From: JADKAV01 sp963732355
Lineage (GTDB): Bacteria; Actinomycetota; Actinomycetes; S36-B12; UBA10799
Length of the DNA stretch: 64,000 nt
Direction of reading: 5' to 3'
NCBI GenBank assembly: GCA_963732355.1
Contig: CAVSZD010000002.1
Location: forward strand, 1 to 64,000
Below the pieces are notes generated by a model. It was not told the DNA's origin, ran no database searches, and saw only the letters and a list, made by a program, of their open reading frames with translations. Of this stretch, positions 45,462 to 54,923 are shown in pieces (the stretch's first letter is position 1; every line of letters begins with the position of its first letter). The position numbers and the translations under genes are program-made.

Positions 45462-45581
45462 GGATTGTTGCGTTGTTACCGACCGAGAACCTCGATTGTC
45501 ACGTCGTTGCTGGTTGGCAGGCGATGAAAACAGCAACAACGCCACAATGCGGCCCCCGCCGCCGCAACAACGCCACAAACC
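45462..45581. repeat. Palindromic element B3 (diverged copy)
   Basis: The outer arms GGATTGTTGCGTTGTTACC and GCCGCAACAACGCCACAAAC pair imperfectly; the inner arms ATTGTCACGTCGTTGCTG and CAGCAACAACGCCACAAT pair at about 15 of 18 positions. Same plan and size (120 bp) as B1/B2. It begins 20 nt after the coaBC stop. Between A3 and B3 (45345-45461) I see no gene. Confidence 0.65.
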
Positions 45582-45600
45582 ACCCGTACGCGCCTAGCCG

Positions 45601-46809
45601 TCAAACCAGCCGTTCCACCACGGCGTCGAGCACCCGGTGGGAAAGCGCGACCTTGCAGGTTCCGGGGATCTCCTCTGAGAGCCCATCGCCGAGCAGCAGG
45701 ACTGCCTCGTTGTGGTCAGTGCCGAACGCGCGGTCGTGGCCCACCGGGTTGGCGACCATGATGTCGCAACCCTTCTTCGCGAACTTGCGCTCTGCGTGTT
45801 CCAGCCAGGTCCCGGATGCGTCACCGGTCTCCGCGGCGAAACCGACCAGCAGCGGGGACTTCCCGGTGCGTTGCGCCACCAGCGTGGCGAGCACGTCCGG
45901 GTTGTGCACAAGGTTGAGCGTGAGAGTCGAGGACTCCGACTTCTTGATCTTCGAGTCGGGCAGGCTCTCGGCCCGGAAGTCAGCGATGGCTGCGGCCATG
46001 ATGATCACGTCTGCCTCTTTGGCAAGACCCTGGGCAGCCACCAGCATCTCGTCGGCTGTCAAGGCATCGATCACCTCGACCCCGGCAGGAGTGGGCACAT
46101 CGACATCGCCGCGGATCAAGGTCACTCTCGCCCCGCGCGAAACCGCCGCAGCCGCCATACTCATCGCCTGCTTACCGCTCGAGCGGTTGCCGATGTGACG
46201 CACTGGGTCGAGTCGCTCGCGGGTCCCACCGCCGCTGATCACCACGTGTCGGTGGCGCAGGTCGGGCGACAGGTCGGTCTTGGCCAAAGCGGCCCGCACG
46301 ATCCAGGCGATTGCCTCGGGCTCGGGCAGACGACCGGGTCCTGAGTCGTAGCCAGTCAGCCGGCCCGAATCAGGATCGACCACGAGTACTCCGCGGTCCC
46401 GCAACGTCGCGACGTTGGCCCGGGTGGCGGGGTGCTCCCACATCTCGGTGTGCATCGCCGGGAACATCACGACTGGGCAATGGGCAGTCAGCAGGGTGTT
46501 CGTCAGCAGGTCATCGGCCAGGCCATAGGAGGCCTTTGCCAGCAGGTTCGCGGTGGCTGGAGCCACAACGACCAGATCTGCCTGCTGCCCGATACGCACG
46601 TGCGGGACCTCGTGGACGTTGTCGAAGAAGTCGCTCGTGACCGGACGTCCCGATAACGCCGACCAGGTAGCCGCACCCACGAACTCGAGCGCAGTCTTGG
46701 TCGGGACCACCGTGACCTTGGTGTCCAGCGCCTGAATCCGGCGCAACACCTCGGCCGCTTTGTAGGCGGCGATCCCGCCACCTACACCGAGTACAACCTC
46801 GGGGGTCAG
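45601..46809 (-). CDS. coaBC: CoaBC: phosphopantothenoylcysteine synthetase/decarboxylase, probable CTG start
   Basis: 402 aa from a CTG at 46809. The N-terminal CoaC flavoprotein domain has VVLGVGGGIAAYKAAEVLRR, HVRIGQQADLVVVAPATANLLAK and PAMHTEMW. The CoaB domain has ISGGGTRERLDPVRHIGNRSSGKQA. The first in-frame ATG/GTG/TTG (GTG, 46749) would cut off the FMN-binding glycine loop. An in-frame TGA lies just upstream, and CTG overlaps the rpoZ stop as CTGA, the same 4-nt geometry as ATGA/GTGA elsewhere here. Coenzyme A synthesis. Confidence 0.9.
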   Translation of the reverse strand: MTPEVVLGVGGGIAAYKAAEVLRRIQALDTKVTVVPTKTALEFVGAATWSALSGRPVTSDFFDNVHEVPHVRIGQQADLVVVAPATANLLAKASYGLADDLLTNTLLTAHCPVVMFPAMHTEMWEHPATRANVATLRDRGVLVVDPDSGRLTGYDSGPGRLPEPEAIAWIVRAALAKTDLSPDLRHRHVVISGGGTRERLDPVRHIGNRSSGKQAMSMAAAAVSRGARVTLIRGDVDVPTPAGVEVIDALTADEMLVAAQGLAKEADVIIMAAAIADFRAESLPDSKIKKSESSTLTLNLVHNPDVLATLVAQRTGKSPLLVGFAAETGDASGTWLEHAERKFAKKGCDIMVANPVGHDRAFGTDHNEAVLLLGDGLSEEIPGTCKVALSHRVLDAVVERLV

Positions 46810-47081
46810 GCTTCGGTCTCTTCAACCGTGACGTTGCTGGTCTCCAGCAGGCCGTCGTTGATCTCACGCATGGCGATGGAGAGAGGCTTCTCGTGCTGGT
46901 AGGTCTCCACCAGCGGCCCCACGTGCTCCAGAGCGCCCTCGGAGAGCTGGCTGTAGTAGGCGTTGATCTGGCGGGCGCGGCGCGCAGCCTCGATCACCAG
47001 CGAATACTTGGAATCAGTCTTCTCGAGCAACTCGTCCAACGGTGGGTACGTGATGCCCTCGGCACTACTTTCGACTGCCAC
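46806..47081 (-). CDS. rpoZ: RNA polymerase omega subunit
   Basis: 91 aa from the GTG at 47081 (AAAGGT 7 nt upstream). YSLVIEAARRARQINAYYSQL and KPLSIAMREINDGLL are the conserved omega blocks; the acidic tail VTVEETEA is typical. It assists beta-prime folding in RNA polymerase. Located between gmk and coaBC as in most actinobacteria; the 80-bp gap to gmk holds its ribosome site. Confidence 0.95.
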   Translation of the reverse strand: MAVESSAEGITYPPLDELLEKTDSKYSLVIEAARRARQINAYYSQLSEGALEHVGPLVETYQHEKPLSIAMREINDGLLETSNVTVEETEA

Positions 47082-47161
47082 AGGGGAAACCTTTCGTTTG
47101 CAAACTCCTCCCAGGGTAGCCGATGCCGCCGCGCGCACGCGGTGACAGCCTCCGCCGGGCG

Positions 47162-47701
47162 CTATTGGATCAGTGCGGACAACGCCACGCTGGCCGCTTC
47201 AACCTCCACGTTTGCGATCACATGGTCGAATTCGGACTGGGCGGCCAGTTCCTCGTCGGCGCGCGCGAGCCTCGCGCGGACGGCCGCGTCGTCCTCGGTC
47301 CCCCTGCCGACCAAGCGCCGCTTGAGCTCCTCCGGGCTCGGCGGGGCGAGGAACACGAGCACACAGTCTGGCATCGCCGCTCTGACCTGCCGAGCACCCT
47401 GCAGTTCGATCTCCAAGAGAACGGGACCGGTACGAAGGTGTTGCTCGACAGGCTCACGGGGAGTGCCGTAGGAGTTCCCGGCGAAGCTTGCCCACTCCAG
47501 CAGCCGGCCGTCATCGGCCATGTTCGCGAAGTCATCTCGCGAGACGAAGAAGTACTCCCTGCCGTCCTGCTCCCCGGGTCGCGGCGCTCTGGTGGTCGCC
47601 GACACCGACAACCAGATGTCGGCGCGTTCGCGCAGCAGATGGGCAACAACTGTGGACTTCCCAACGCCACTGGGCCCAGAGACCACGTACAGCCGGTTCA
47701 C
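47162..47701 (-). CDS. gmk: Guanylate kinase
   Basis: Phosphorylates GMP to GDP. 179 aa from the GTG at 47701, which overlaps mihF by 4 nt (GTGA). P-loop VVSGPSGVGKST at residues 6-17, then VSATTRAPRPGEQDGREYFFV and the nucleotide-binding LLEIELQGARQV. The longer upstream frame lies inside mihF. Confidence 0.96.
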   Translation of the reverse strand: MNRLYVVSGPSGVGKSTVVAHLLRERADIWLSVSATTRAPRPGEQDGREYFFVSRDDFANMADDGRLLEWASFAGNSYGTPREPVEQHLRTGPVLLEIELQGARQVRAAMPDCVLVFLAPPSPEELKRRLVGRGTEDDAAVRARLARADEELAAQSEFDHVIANVEVEAASVALSALIQ

Positions 47702-48036
47702 CGGCTGAGCAATCCGGTAAGCACTGCGATCTGGTTGTCGCCGAGGCCCCGCAGGCGTCGTGAGGCAGACACCTTGGCCTGCTTCATGAAGCGGTCCAGC
47801 CTGGATGGTCCAACCCCCGGCAAGCACAGCAACGCCTCGCGAACCCGCAGTCCCGCGACCACCTCGTCAATGCGCGCCAATTCCAGGAGACCGTGCCAGC
47901 CGAGTTCGCCGCCGCGCAACTGCTCCTTGACCTGGGCGCGGCGTTGCCTGTTGGCGACGGCTTTGGCAGTGGCCGCGGACCGTTGCTCCGGGGACAGGGC
48001 CGGGGGTTGCTGGGTCCGTGAGGTGTCAGTCAACAC
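47698..48036 (-). CDS. mihF: Integration host factor, actinobacterial type (mIHF)
   Basis: Nucleoid-associated DNA-binding protein of about 112 aa. PPALSPEQRSAATAKA begins the conserved part, and CLPGVGPSRLDRFMKQAKVSASRRLRGLGDNQ forms the helix-two-turn-helix DNA-binding region. The start is uncertain: GTG at 48036 or the adjacent TTG, both overlapping the pyrF end by about 10 nt. Its place between pyrF and gmk is standard for actinobacteria. Confidence 0.9.
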   Translation of the reverse strand: MLTDTSRTQQPPALSPEQRSAATAKAVANRQRRAQVKEQLRGGELGWHGLLELARIDEVVAGLRVREALLCLPGVGPSRLDRFMKQAKVSASRRLRGLGDNQIAVLTGLLSR

Positions 48037-48724
48037 GAGCCGCCAGGGCTTGAGCCGCGATGATCTGGGCGGCATCGCGCGGGGATTCGGCCGCTGTGAC
48101 GGGCCGGCCAACAACCAGCAGACCCGCCCCTGCACCGATCGCATCGGCCGGGGTGACGACGCGTCGCTGATCGGCCACGTCCGCGCCCGCCGGACGGATG
48201 CCCGGTGTGATGAGCAACGGGTCCGGGCCCAGCAATGCTCGCAGCGTGGCCACTTCATGGGCCGAACTCACGATGGCGCGTGCGCCCGCACTTACGGCCA
48301 GCCGAGCCCACCGCATCACGACCTGCTCGGGTGTCCCGGAGATTCCCAACTCGGTCAGGTCGAGTCCCCCGAGGCTGGTCAGGACAGTGACTGCGGCCAC
48401 ATGCGTCCCGGGCAGGGCCAACGCCACCGCCTCAATGCCGGCGGTCCCGGCTGCCGCGTGAACGGTCAGGATGTCGGGCTCGAGTGCCGCCACCGAACGC
48501 GCAGCACCGGCCATCGTGTTGGGGATGTCGTGGATCTTGAGGTCGAGGAAGAGCGCACAATGCGGAGCGGCCGCCCGGATCTCCGCAACGCCGAGGCCTC
48601 CATCGCGAAGGTAGGTCTCAAGACCGACCTTGACGTGCGAGAACACACCGTCCACGGCGTTGGCCCATTGGCAGGCAGTCGCCAGATCAGGGGCATCCAG
48701 TGCCAGAGCAATAGGTGCGGTCAC
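48026..48724 (-). CDS. pyrF: Orotidine 5'-phosphate decarboxylase (short form)
   Basis: Last step of UMP synthesis. 232 aa TIM barrel with the catalytic FLDLKIHDIPNTMAGA (Lys and Asp residues) and ITPGIRPAGAD. This is the short class found in Bacillus-type bacteria; mycobacteria and streptomycetes usually carry a longer class. It overlaps pyrD by 4 nt (GTGA). Confidence 0.95.
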   Translation of the reverse strand: MTAPIALALDAPDLATACQWANAVDGVFSHVKVGLETYLRDGGLGVAEIRAAAPHCALFLDLKIHDIPNTMAGAARSVAALEPDILTVHAAAGTAGIEAVALALPGTHVAAVTVLTSLGGLDLTELGISGTPEQVVMRWARLAVSAGARAIVSSAHEVATLRALLGPDPLLITPGIRPAGADVADQRRVVTPADAIGAGAGLLVVGRPVTAAESPRDAAQIIAAQALAARVD

Positions 48725-49653
48725 GTCAGTCCTCCTCTATGTGCGATACCCACCGCATCGGCCACGTTCGCGAATCCTCGCTCATGGAGCAGACTCAGCA
48801 GTTCCCTCTGCACCCGCACCGGCGCCGAGGGGTCGTGGAAGGTCATCGTGCCCACGCTGACCGCACTGGCCCCGGCCGCCAGGAACTGCAGGGCGTCGGC
48901 CCCCGTTGCGATGCCGCCCATGCCCAGAATGGGCACGTCAGGCAGCACTTGGTGCACCTGCCAGACACACCGGATCGCCGTCGGGCGGATCGCCGGACCG
49001 CTCAAACCACCGGTGACTCCCCCGAGGATGGGACGCAGCGTGTCGGTGTCGATGGCCATGCCCAGCGTCGTGTTGATCATCGAGAAACCGTCCGCGCCCG
49101 CGTTGTGGCAGGCCAAGGCGATCTCGGCGATGCTGGTCACGTCGGGGGAGAGCTTGGCGAAGATCGGGACACGCGAATCGGTGTTGCGCCGGACCTGGTG
49201 GATGACTGAGGACGCCGACATGACGTCGCAGGCGAAGACCTGCCCGCGGCTCTCCACGTTGGGGCAGGAGATGTTGACCTCGATGGCGCTCACTGCCGGG
49301 TTGTCGCGCAGGATGCGGGCCAGTTGCGCGAACTCCTCCACCGTCTCGCCGGCGATGGAGACGAAGGCCGCCACCTTGCGTTCCGCGAGCCAGGTCAGGT
49401 CGTTGGCCAGGAAGGACTCGATGCCCGGGCCCTGCAAACCGATCGAGTTGAGCATTCCAGAAGGGGTCTCGACCATGCGCGGGGTCGGTCGGCCCGAGCG
49501 TGCGCGCATCATGATGCTCTTGGTGACCACACCTCCGATCTCGGTCAAGTCGAAGAACGTCGCCAGTTCTTTGCCGGCCGCGGCGCAACCGGACGCTGTG
49601 AAGGCCGGTCCTGCGAACTCCACGCCTGCGAGGTTGATGCGGGGATCAGTCAT
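48721..49653 (-). CDS. pyrD: Dihydroorotate dehydrogenase, class 1B catalytic subunit
   Basis: 310 aa flavin TIM barrel: NLAGVEFAGPAFTASG, EVNISCPNVESRGQ (catalytic Cys region) and GMGGIATGADALQFLAAGA. Because pyrK is directly upstream it is the NAD-dependent heterotetrameric 1B type. The ATG at 49653 overlaps pyrK by 8 nt (ATGACTGA); a GTG six codons earlier is less likely. Confidence 0.93.
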   Translation of the reverse strand: MTDPRINLAGVEFAGPAFTASGCAAAGKELATFFDLTEIGGVVTKSIMMRARSGRPTPRMVETPSGMLNSIGLQGPGIESFLANDLTWLAERKVAAFVSIAGETVEEFAQLARILRDNPAVSAIEVNISCPNVESRGQVFACDVMSASSVIHQVRRNTDSRVPIFAKLSPDVTSIAEIALACHNAGADGFSMINTTLGMAIDTDTLRPILGGVTGGLSGPAIRPTAIRCVWQVHQVLPDVPILGMGGIATGADALQFLAAGASAVSVGTMTFHDPSAPVRVQRELLSLLHERGFANVADAVGIAHRGGLT

Positions 49654-50485
49654 CGCGGGGCTCCGGTGCACCCAGGGTTCCGGCGGGCACCGTACCGACT
49701 TCAGACCATCGGACCCGGTCGCCGAAGAACACCGGCCCGTCGGTGCACGAGCGCACCATGCGGGTCACGCCGTCGTCGCCGATGACAGGCAGCACGCAAG
49801 TCATGCACACCCCGACGCCACAGGCCATTGACTCCTCCACCGCGCACTGGGCCACTGCACCGTGACTCGCGCTGACCTCAGAGACCGCCTGCAGCATTCC
49901 CATCGGCCCGCAGGCGTACACGGCCATGTGCTTGCCCGCAGCGAGAATCCGCTCCAGCGGATCAGTGACCCGGCCCTTCTCGCCGGCCGACCCATCGTCG
50001 GTCGTGACATGAACCGCATCGGAGACCCTGCGCGCCTCGACCACACCGTGCAGCCGCGCTGCGTCACCTGCGCCGACGACGATTTCCACCGAGCAACCCC
50101 GCGCGCGCAGTTGAGATGCGAGTTCAAACAAAGGCGCAACGCCGTACCCGCCTCCGACCAGCACACACGGCACGGGCTCGGTCGGCAGACGGAAGGGCTG
50201 GCCCAGTGGCGCGATCACGTTGATCACGTCCCCGGGTCGGCGGGCCACCAGCCACTTGGTCCCGGGACCTTTCGGGGACACGATGATCTGCAAGGCGCCG
50301 CCTGCCTTCGTCGAGGCCGACCGGATGGAGAAGGCCCGCCGCAGAATATGAGCGTCATCAACGGCAATTGCAACGAAGTGCCCCGGCCGGAAACCGTCGG
50401 CGATCCCCGGCGCCGCGAACGACATGTGGAAGTAGGCGCCATCCCGGCGCACGCTGAGAACCTCGGCGTCTGCCTGGGTCGTCAT
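49646..50485 (-). CDS. pyrK: Dihydroorotate dehydrogenase electron-transfer subunit
   Basis: 279 aa. FAD domain with HILRRAFSIRS, NAD domain with CVLVGGGYGVAPL, and the C-terminal [2Fe-2S] cysteines in CAVEESMACGVGVCMTCVLP plus a later Cys in VRSCTDGPVF. It passes electrons from PyrD to NAD. The ATG at 50485 overlaps carB by 4 nt. Confidence 0.94.
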   Translation of the reverse strand: MTTQADAEVLSVRRDGAYFHMSFAAPGIADGFRPGHFVAIAVDDAHILRRAFSIRSASTKAGGALQIIVSPKGPGTKWLVARRPGDVINVIAPLGQPFRLPTEPVPCVLVGGGYGVAPLFELASQLRARGCSVEIVVGAGDAARLHGVVEARRVSDAVHVTTDDGSAGEKGRVTDPLERILAAGKHMAVYACGPMGMLQAVSEVSASHGAVAQCAVEESMACGVGVCMTCVLPVIGDDGVTRMVRSCTDGPVFFGDRVRWSEVGTVPAGTLGAPEPRDD

Positions 50486-53400
50486 CGGCTCTCCCACAGC
50501 CCGATGAGGTCCGCCTGATGCTCCTGGATACTGCGTACCCCGATTCGCCCGGTCTTCAACGCCTCGATCCCCTGGACCGCGGCGGCAAGGCCCTGCACGG
50601 TGGTGATGCAGGGGATGCTCTTGACCACCGCAGCGGTGCGGATGTCGTACCCGTCGACGCGTGCGCCGGTCCCCAGTGGCGTGTTCACCACCAGGTCGAC
50701 GTCACCGGCCAGGATGCTGGCCACGGTGGTCTGTTCCCCGTTGGGGCCGATCCCTTCTGCGTGCTTGCGCAGCACCGTCACCGTCACGCCGTTGCGCCGC
50801 AGGACGTCAGCCGTGCCCTGCGTTGCGAGGATCTCGAAGCCGAGGTCGGACAACCGCTTGACCGGGAAGATCATCGAGCGCTTGTCCCGGTTGGCGACCG
50901 TGATGATGGCACGTCCGGACATAGGCAGGCCGCTGGAGTACGCACCCGACTGCGACTTGGCGAAGGCCGTCCCGAAGTCTGCGTCGATGCCCATCACCTC
51001 ACCGGTTGAGCGCATCTCAGGGCCGAGCACGGTGTCGACCCCATGGAACCGGCCGAATGGCATGACCGCTTCTTTGACCGCTGTGGCTGCCCCGATAGGC
51101 AACTCGGCGCCGTCCCCGGAACGAGGCAGGATCCCCGTAGCCCGCAGGTCCGCAATGCTCTGACCGACCGCGATGCGAGCCGCCGCCTTGGCCAGCGGCA
51201 CACCGGTGGCCTTGGACACGAACGGCACTGTGCGCGAAGCGCGCGGATTGGCCTCCAGGACGAACAGGCGGTCCTGGGTCAGCGCGAACTGGATGTTCAG
51301 CAGACCGCGCACTCCGACACCTTCGGCAATAGCGCGGGTGCTGGACCGGATCTGCTCGAGTTCCTGGCGCCCGAGCGTTATCGGGGGCAGGGCGCAGGCG
51401 GAATCACCGGAGTGAATACCTGCTTCCTCGATGTGCTCCATAACTCCGCCGATGTACAGATCGCTCCCGTCGAACAGTGCGTCCACATCGATCTCGATGG
51501 CATCGTCGAGGAACTGGTCGACCAGCACTGGATGCTCGGGGCTGGCCTGGGTCGCCCGCTCGATGTAGGAGGCGAGCATCGACTCGTCGTACACGATCTC
51601 CATGCCACGACCGCCTAGGACGTACGAGGGGCGCACCAGGACCGGGTAGCCGATCTCCGCGGCGATCGCCTCGGCCTCCTCAACACTGCTGGCGAGCCCG
51701 TGCTTCGGAACCGGAAGACCTGCGCGGTGCAGCACCTGCCCGAAAGCGCCACGCTCCTCAGCCAGATGGATGGCCTCGGGCGTAGTACCGAGCAGCGGCA
51801 CACCCTCCGCCTTGAGCCGGGCTGCCAGGCCCAGCGGCGTCTGGCCCCCGAGCTGGCAGATCACACCGGCCACGGGCCCGACGGCCTGTTCGGCGGCAAT
51901 CACCTCGAGGACGTCCTCGAGTGTCAGTGGCTCGAAGTACAGCCGATCGGCAGTGTCGTAGTCGGTGGACACGGTCTCGGGGTTGCAGTTGACCATGATG
52001 GCCTCGTACCCGGCCTCGCGCAGGGTCAAGGTGGCATGCACACACGAGTAGTCGAACTCGATCCCCTGGCCGATCCGGTTGGGCCCCGAGCCCAGGATGA
52101 TGACTGCCTGCTTGTCACGGGGCTCCACCTCGGTGGCCATGTCGTAACTGGAGTAGTGGTAGGGCGTGTAGGCCGGGAACTCCGCCGCGCACGTGTCCAC
52201 GGTCTTGAACACCGGGCGGATGCCGAGTGCATGGCGGACTCCGCGGATCACGTCCTCGCGACTTCCACGCAGTGCCGCGATCTGGGCGTCCGAGAAGCCG
52301 GTCTCCTTGGCTTTGCGCAGCAGACTGGGCGCAAGGCGCTCCGCCTGCCGGACCCGGTCGGCCATGGCGTTGATCCCGACGATCTGCTCGAGGAACCACG
52401 GATCGATGGCCGTGACCTCGTACAACGTCGCGACGCTGGCACCGAGCCACAGTGCCTGCTGCACTTTCTGCAAGCGCCCGTCGTGCGGCCGGGCGACCTC
52501 GGCGAGCAGGTCCTCCAGCGGACGCGGATCAGCCGGCCACGAGAACTCCGAGCCTTTCTGCTCGACGCTGCGCAACGCCTTCTGCAGGGCCTGGGCGAAG
52601 TTGCGCCCGAGGGCCATCGCCTCCCCCACGCTCTTCATCGTCGTGGTCAGGGTGTCGTCGGCCCCCGGGAACTTCTCGAACGCGAACCGCGGCACCTTCA
52701 CCACGACGTAGTCCAGAGTCGGTTCGAACGACGCAGGGGTCTGGCGTGTGATGTCGTTGGGGATCTCGTCAAGGGTGTAACCGATGGCCAACTTCGCCGC
52801 GATCTTGGCGATCGGGAAGCCGGTGGCCTTCGAGGCCAGCGCTGACGAGCGCGAAACCCGCGGGTTCATCTCGATGACGATGATCCGGCCGTTCTCAGGA
52901 TGGATCGCGAACTGGATGTTGCAGCCGCCGGTGTCGACGCCGACCTCGCGGATCACGGCGATGCCGACATCGCGCATCCGCTGGTACTCCCGGTCGGTGA
53001 GAGTCAGTGCGGGCGCCACCGTGATCGAGTCACCGGTGTGAACGCCAAGAGGGTCGAGGTTCTCGATCGAGCAGATGACCACGACGTTGTCGTTGCGGTC
53101 ACGCATCAACTCGAGCTCGAACTCCTTCCAGCCCAGGATCGACTCCTCCAGCAGCACCTCGGTGGTGGGGCTTGCGGCCAGTCCGGCACCAGCGATACGA
53201 CGCAGGTCGTCCTCGTTGTAGGCCATCCCCGAGCCGGCCCCGCCCATCGTGAAGGAGGGACGCACGACCACCGGGTAGCCGAGTTCGGTCACGGCGTCGA
53301 GGCAATCCTCGAGGGTGTGACACACCGCCGACGCAGCAGACTCGGCGCCGACCTTCTCCACGATCTGCTTGAACAGCTCACGGTTCTCCCCGCGCTGGAT

Positions 53401-53766
53401 CGCGTCGATGTCCGCCCCGATGAGTTCGACCCCATAGCGGTCGAGCACGCCGTTTTCCGCCAGTGCGACCGCGGCGTTCAGAGCCGTCTGCCCGCCCAGA
53501 GTGGGTAGCAGCGCATCGGGGCGTTCCTTCGCGATCACCTTCTCCACGAACTCCGGGGTTATGGGCTCGATGTAAGTGGCGTCGGCGAACTCCGGATCGG
53601 TCATGATCGTGGCGGGGTTGCTGTTCACGAGCACCACACGCAGACCCTCGGCCTGCAAAACTCGGCACGCCTGTGTGCCCGAGTAGTCGAACTCGCAGGC
53701 CTGACCGATGACGATCGGCCCGGAGCCGATGACCAGGATGCTGGAGATGTCCTCACGTTTCGGCAT
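50482..53766 (-). CDS. carB: Carbamoyl-phosphate synthase large subunit
   Basis: 1094 aa, normal length. Two homologous ATP-grasp halves: SILVIGSGPIVIGQACEFDYSG opens the first and VIILGSGPNRIGQGIEFDYS opens the second. A C-terminal MGS-like allosteric domain follows (about 950-1070). It makes carbamoyl phosphate for both the pyrimidine and arginine pathways of this window. Its ATG overlaps the carA stop by one base (TGATG). Confidence 0.97.
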   Translation of the reverse strand: MPKREDISSILVIGSGPIVIGQACEFDYSGTQACRVLQAEGLRVVLVNSNPATIMTDPEFADATYIEPITPEFVEKVIAKERPDALLPTLGGQTALNAAVALAENGVLDRYGVELIGADIDAIQRGENRELFKQIVEKVGAESAASAVCHTLEDCLDAVTELGYPVVVRPSFTMGGAGSGMAYNEDDLRRIAGAGLAASPTTEVLLEESILGWKEFELELMRDRNDNVVVICSIENLDPLGVHTGDSITVAPALTLTDREYQRMRDVGIAVIREVGVDTGGCNIQFAIHPENGRIIVIEMNPRVSRSSALASKATGFPIAKIAAKLAIGYTLDEIPNDITRQTPASFEPTLDYVVVKVPRFAFEKFPGADDTLTTTMKSVGEAMALGRNFAQALQKALRSVEQKGSEFSWPADPRPLEDLLAEVARPHDGRLQKVQQALWLGASVATLYEVTAIDPWFLEQIVGINAMADRVRQAERLAPSLLRKAKETGFSDAQIAALRGSREDVIRGVRHALGIRPVFKTVDTCAAEFPAYTPYHYSSYDMATEVEPRDKQAVIILGSGPNRIGQGIEFDYSCVHATLTLREAGYEAIMVNCNPETVSTDYDTADRLYFEPLTLEDVLEVIAAEQAVGPVAGVICQLGGQTPLGLAARLKAEGVPLLGTTPEAIHLAEERGAFGQVLHRAGLPVPKHGLASSVEEAEAIAAEIGYPVLVRPSYVLGGRGMEIVYDESMLASYIERATQASPEHPVLVDQFLDDAIEIDVDALFDGSDLYIGGVMEHIEEAGIHSGDSACALPPITLGRQELEQIRSSTRAIAEGVGVRGLLNIQFALTQDRLFVLEANPRASRTVPFVSKATGVPLAKAAARIAVGQSIADLRATGILPRSGDGAELPIGAATAVKEAVMPFGRFHGVDTVLGPEMRSTGEVMGIDADFGTAFAKSQSGAYSSGLPMSGRAIITVANRDKRSMIFPVKRLSDLGFEILATQGTADVLRRNGVTVTVLRKHAEGIGPNGEQTTVASILAGDVDLVVNTPLGTGARVDGYDIRTAAVVKSIPCITTVQGLAAAVQGIEALKTGRIGVRSIQEHQADLIGLWESR

Positions 53767-54923
53767 CAGTGCTGCCCTCCCATGGCCTGCGCGAAGCGGT
53801 CGAACAGGTAGGCGGAATCATGCGGGCCTGCCGCTGCCTCCGGGTGGTATTGGACGCTGAATGCCGGAACATCCAGGCACTGAAGCCCCTCGACGACATC
53901 GTCGTTGAGACACACGTGGCTGACCCGGACCCGGCCGAAGTCTGTGCTCACGTCCTCGCCGAGTGGGGCCTTGACCGCGAACCCGTGGTTGTGCGCCGTC
54001 ACCTCGACCTTGCCGGTGGTCCGGTCCTGCACCGGCTGGTTGATCCCCCGGTGACCGTAGGCCAGTTTGTAGGTGCCGAACCCGAGGGCACGTCCGAGGA
54101 TCTGGTTGCCGAAACAGATTCCGAACGTCGGCAGCGAGTCGCCCAGCGCACTGCGGGCGATCTCAACCGCGTGGTCAGCGGTGGCAGGGTCGCCGGGACC
54201 GTTGGAGAAGAACAGACCGTCAGGGTTGAGCGCCTGGATCTGCTCGTAGGTGTGGTCCGAGGGAACGACATGGACGCTCATCCCCCGCTGCGCCATCAAG
54301 GCCGGGGTCATGCGCTTGATGCCTAGATCAACCGCCACGACCGTGAAGCGGCTCTGCCCGATCGCCGGGACCGTGTACGGGGCGGAAGTGGAGACCTCGG
54401 CAGACAGGTTCGCACCAAGCATGCCGGGGGACGACTTGACTGCCTCGAGCATGGTGGCGGCATCGCTGAGCGCATCCCCGCTGAAAAGCCCGACCCGCAT
54501 GACACCACGCTCGCGCAGGTGGCGGGTCAGCGCCCGGGTGTCGACACCGCGCACGCCGACGACACCAGCTGCTTCAAGGCTGCGGCCCAGAGTGTCCTCA
54601 GCGCGCCAATTGCTGGCCACCGGGCTGAGGTCGCGCACGACGAAACCGGCGGCCCAGATCCGGTCGGACTCTGGGTCTTCGAGGTTCATGCCCGTGTTGC
54701 CGATATGCGGCGCGGTCATCACGATCACTTGCCGGTGGTAGGACGGGTCGGTCAGCGTCTCCTGGTAGCCGGTCATGCCGGTGGCGAACACCGCCTCCCC
54801 GAACGCGCTGCCGCGGGCCCCGAACGCCTCCCCGCGCAATGTGGTGCCGTCCTCGAGGATCAGCAGCGCAGGCTCCGACTCGTGGGCGTCGGCCTCGTCG
54901 AGCATCGGGATTGTGAAACTCAC
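53766..54923 (-). CDS. carA: Carbamoyl-phosphate synthase small subunit
   Basis: 385 aa glutaminase subunit. The N-terminal domain starts ALLILEDGTTLRGEAFG; the class I amidotransferase triad is Cys in FGICFGNQILG and His/Glu in VQYHPEAAAGPHD. The GTG at 54923 overlaps the membrane-protein gene by 4 nt (GTGA). Confidence 0.96.
   Translation of the reverse strand: MSFTIPMLDEADAHESEPALLILEDGTTLRGEAFGARGSAFGEAVFATGMTGYQETLTDPSYHRQVIVMTAPHIGNTGMNLEDPESDRIWAAGFVVRDLSPVASNWRAEDTLGRSLEAAGVVGVRGVDTRALTRHLRERGVMRVGLFSGDALSDAATMLEAVKSSPGMLGANLSAEVSTSAPYTVPAIGQSRFTVVAVDLGIKRMTPALMAQRGMSVHVVPSDHTYEQIQALNPDGLFFSNGPGDPATADHAVEIARSALGDSLPTFGICFGNQILGRALGFGTYKLAYGHRGINQPVQDRTTGKVEVTAHNHGFAVKAPLGEDVSTDFGRVRVSHVCLNDDVVEGLQCLDVPAFSVQYHPEAAAGPHDSAYLFDRFAQAMGGQH

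Noticed and set aside
47123..49831. 902-codon open frame on the plus strand
   Set aside because: It is antisense to gmk, mihF, pyrF and pyrD, whose proteins are clearly recognisable. Long antisense frames are expected at this GC content.
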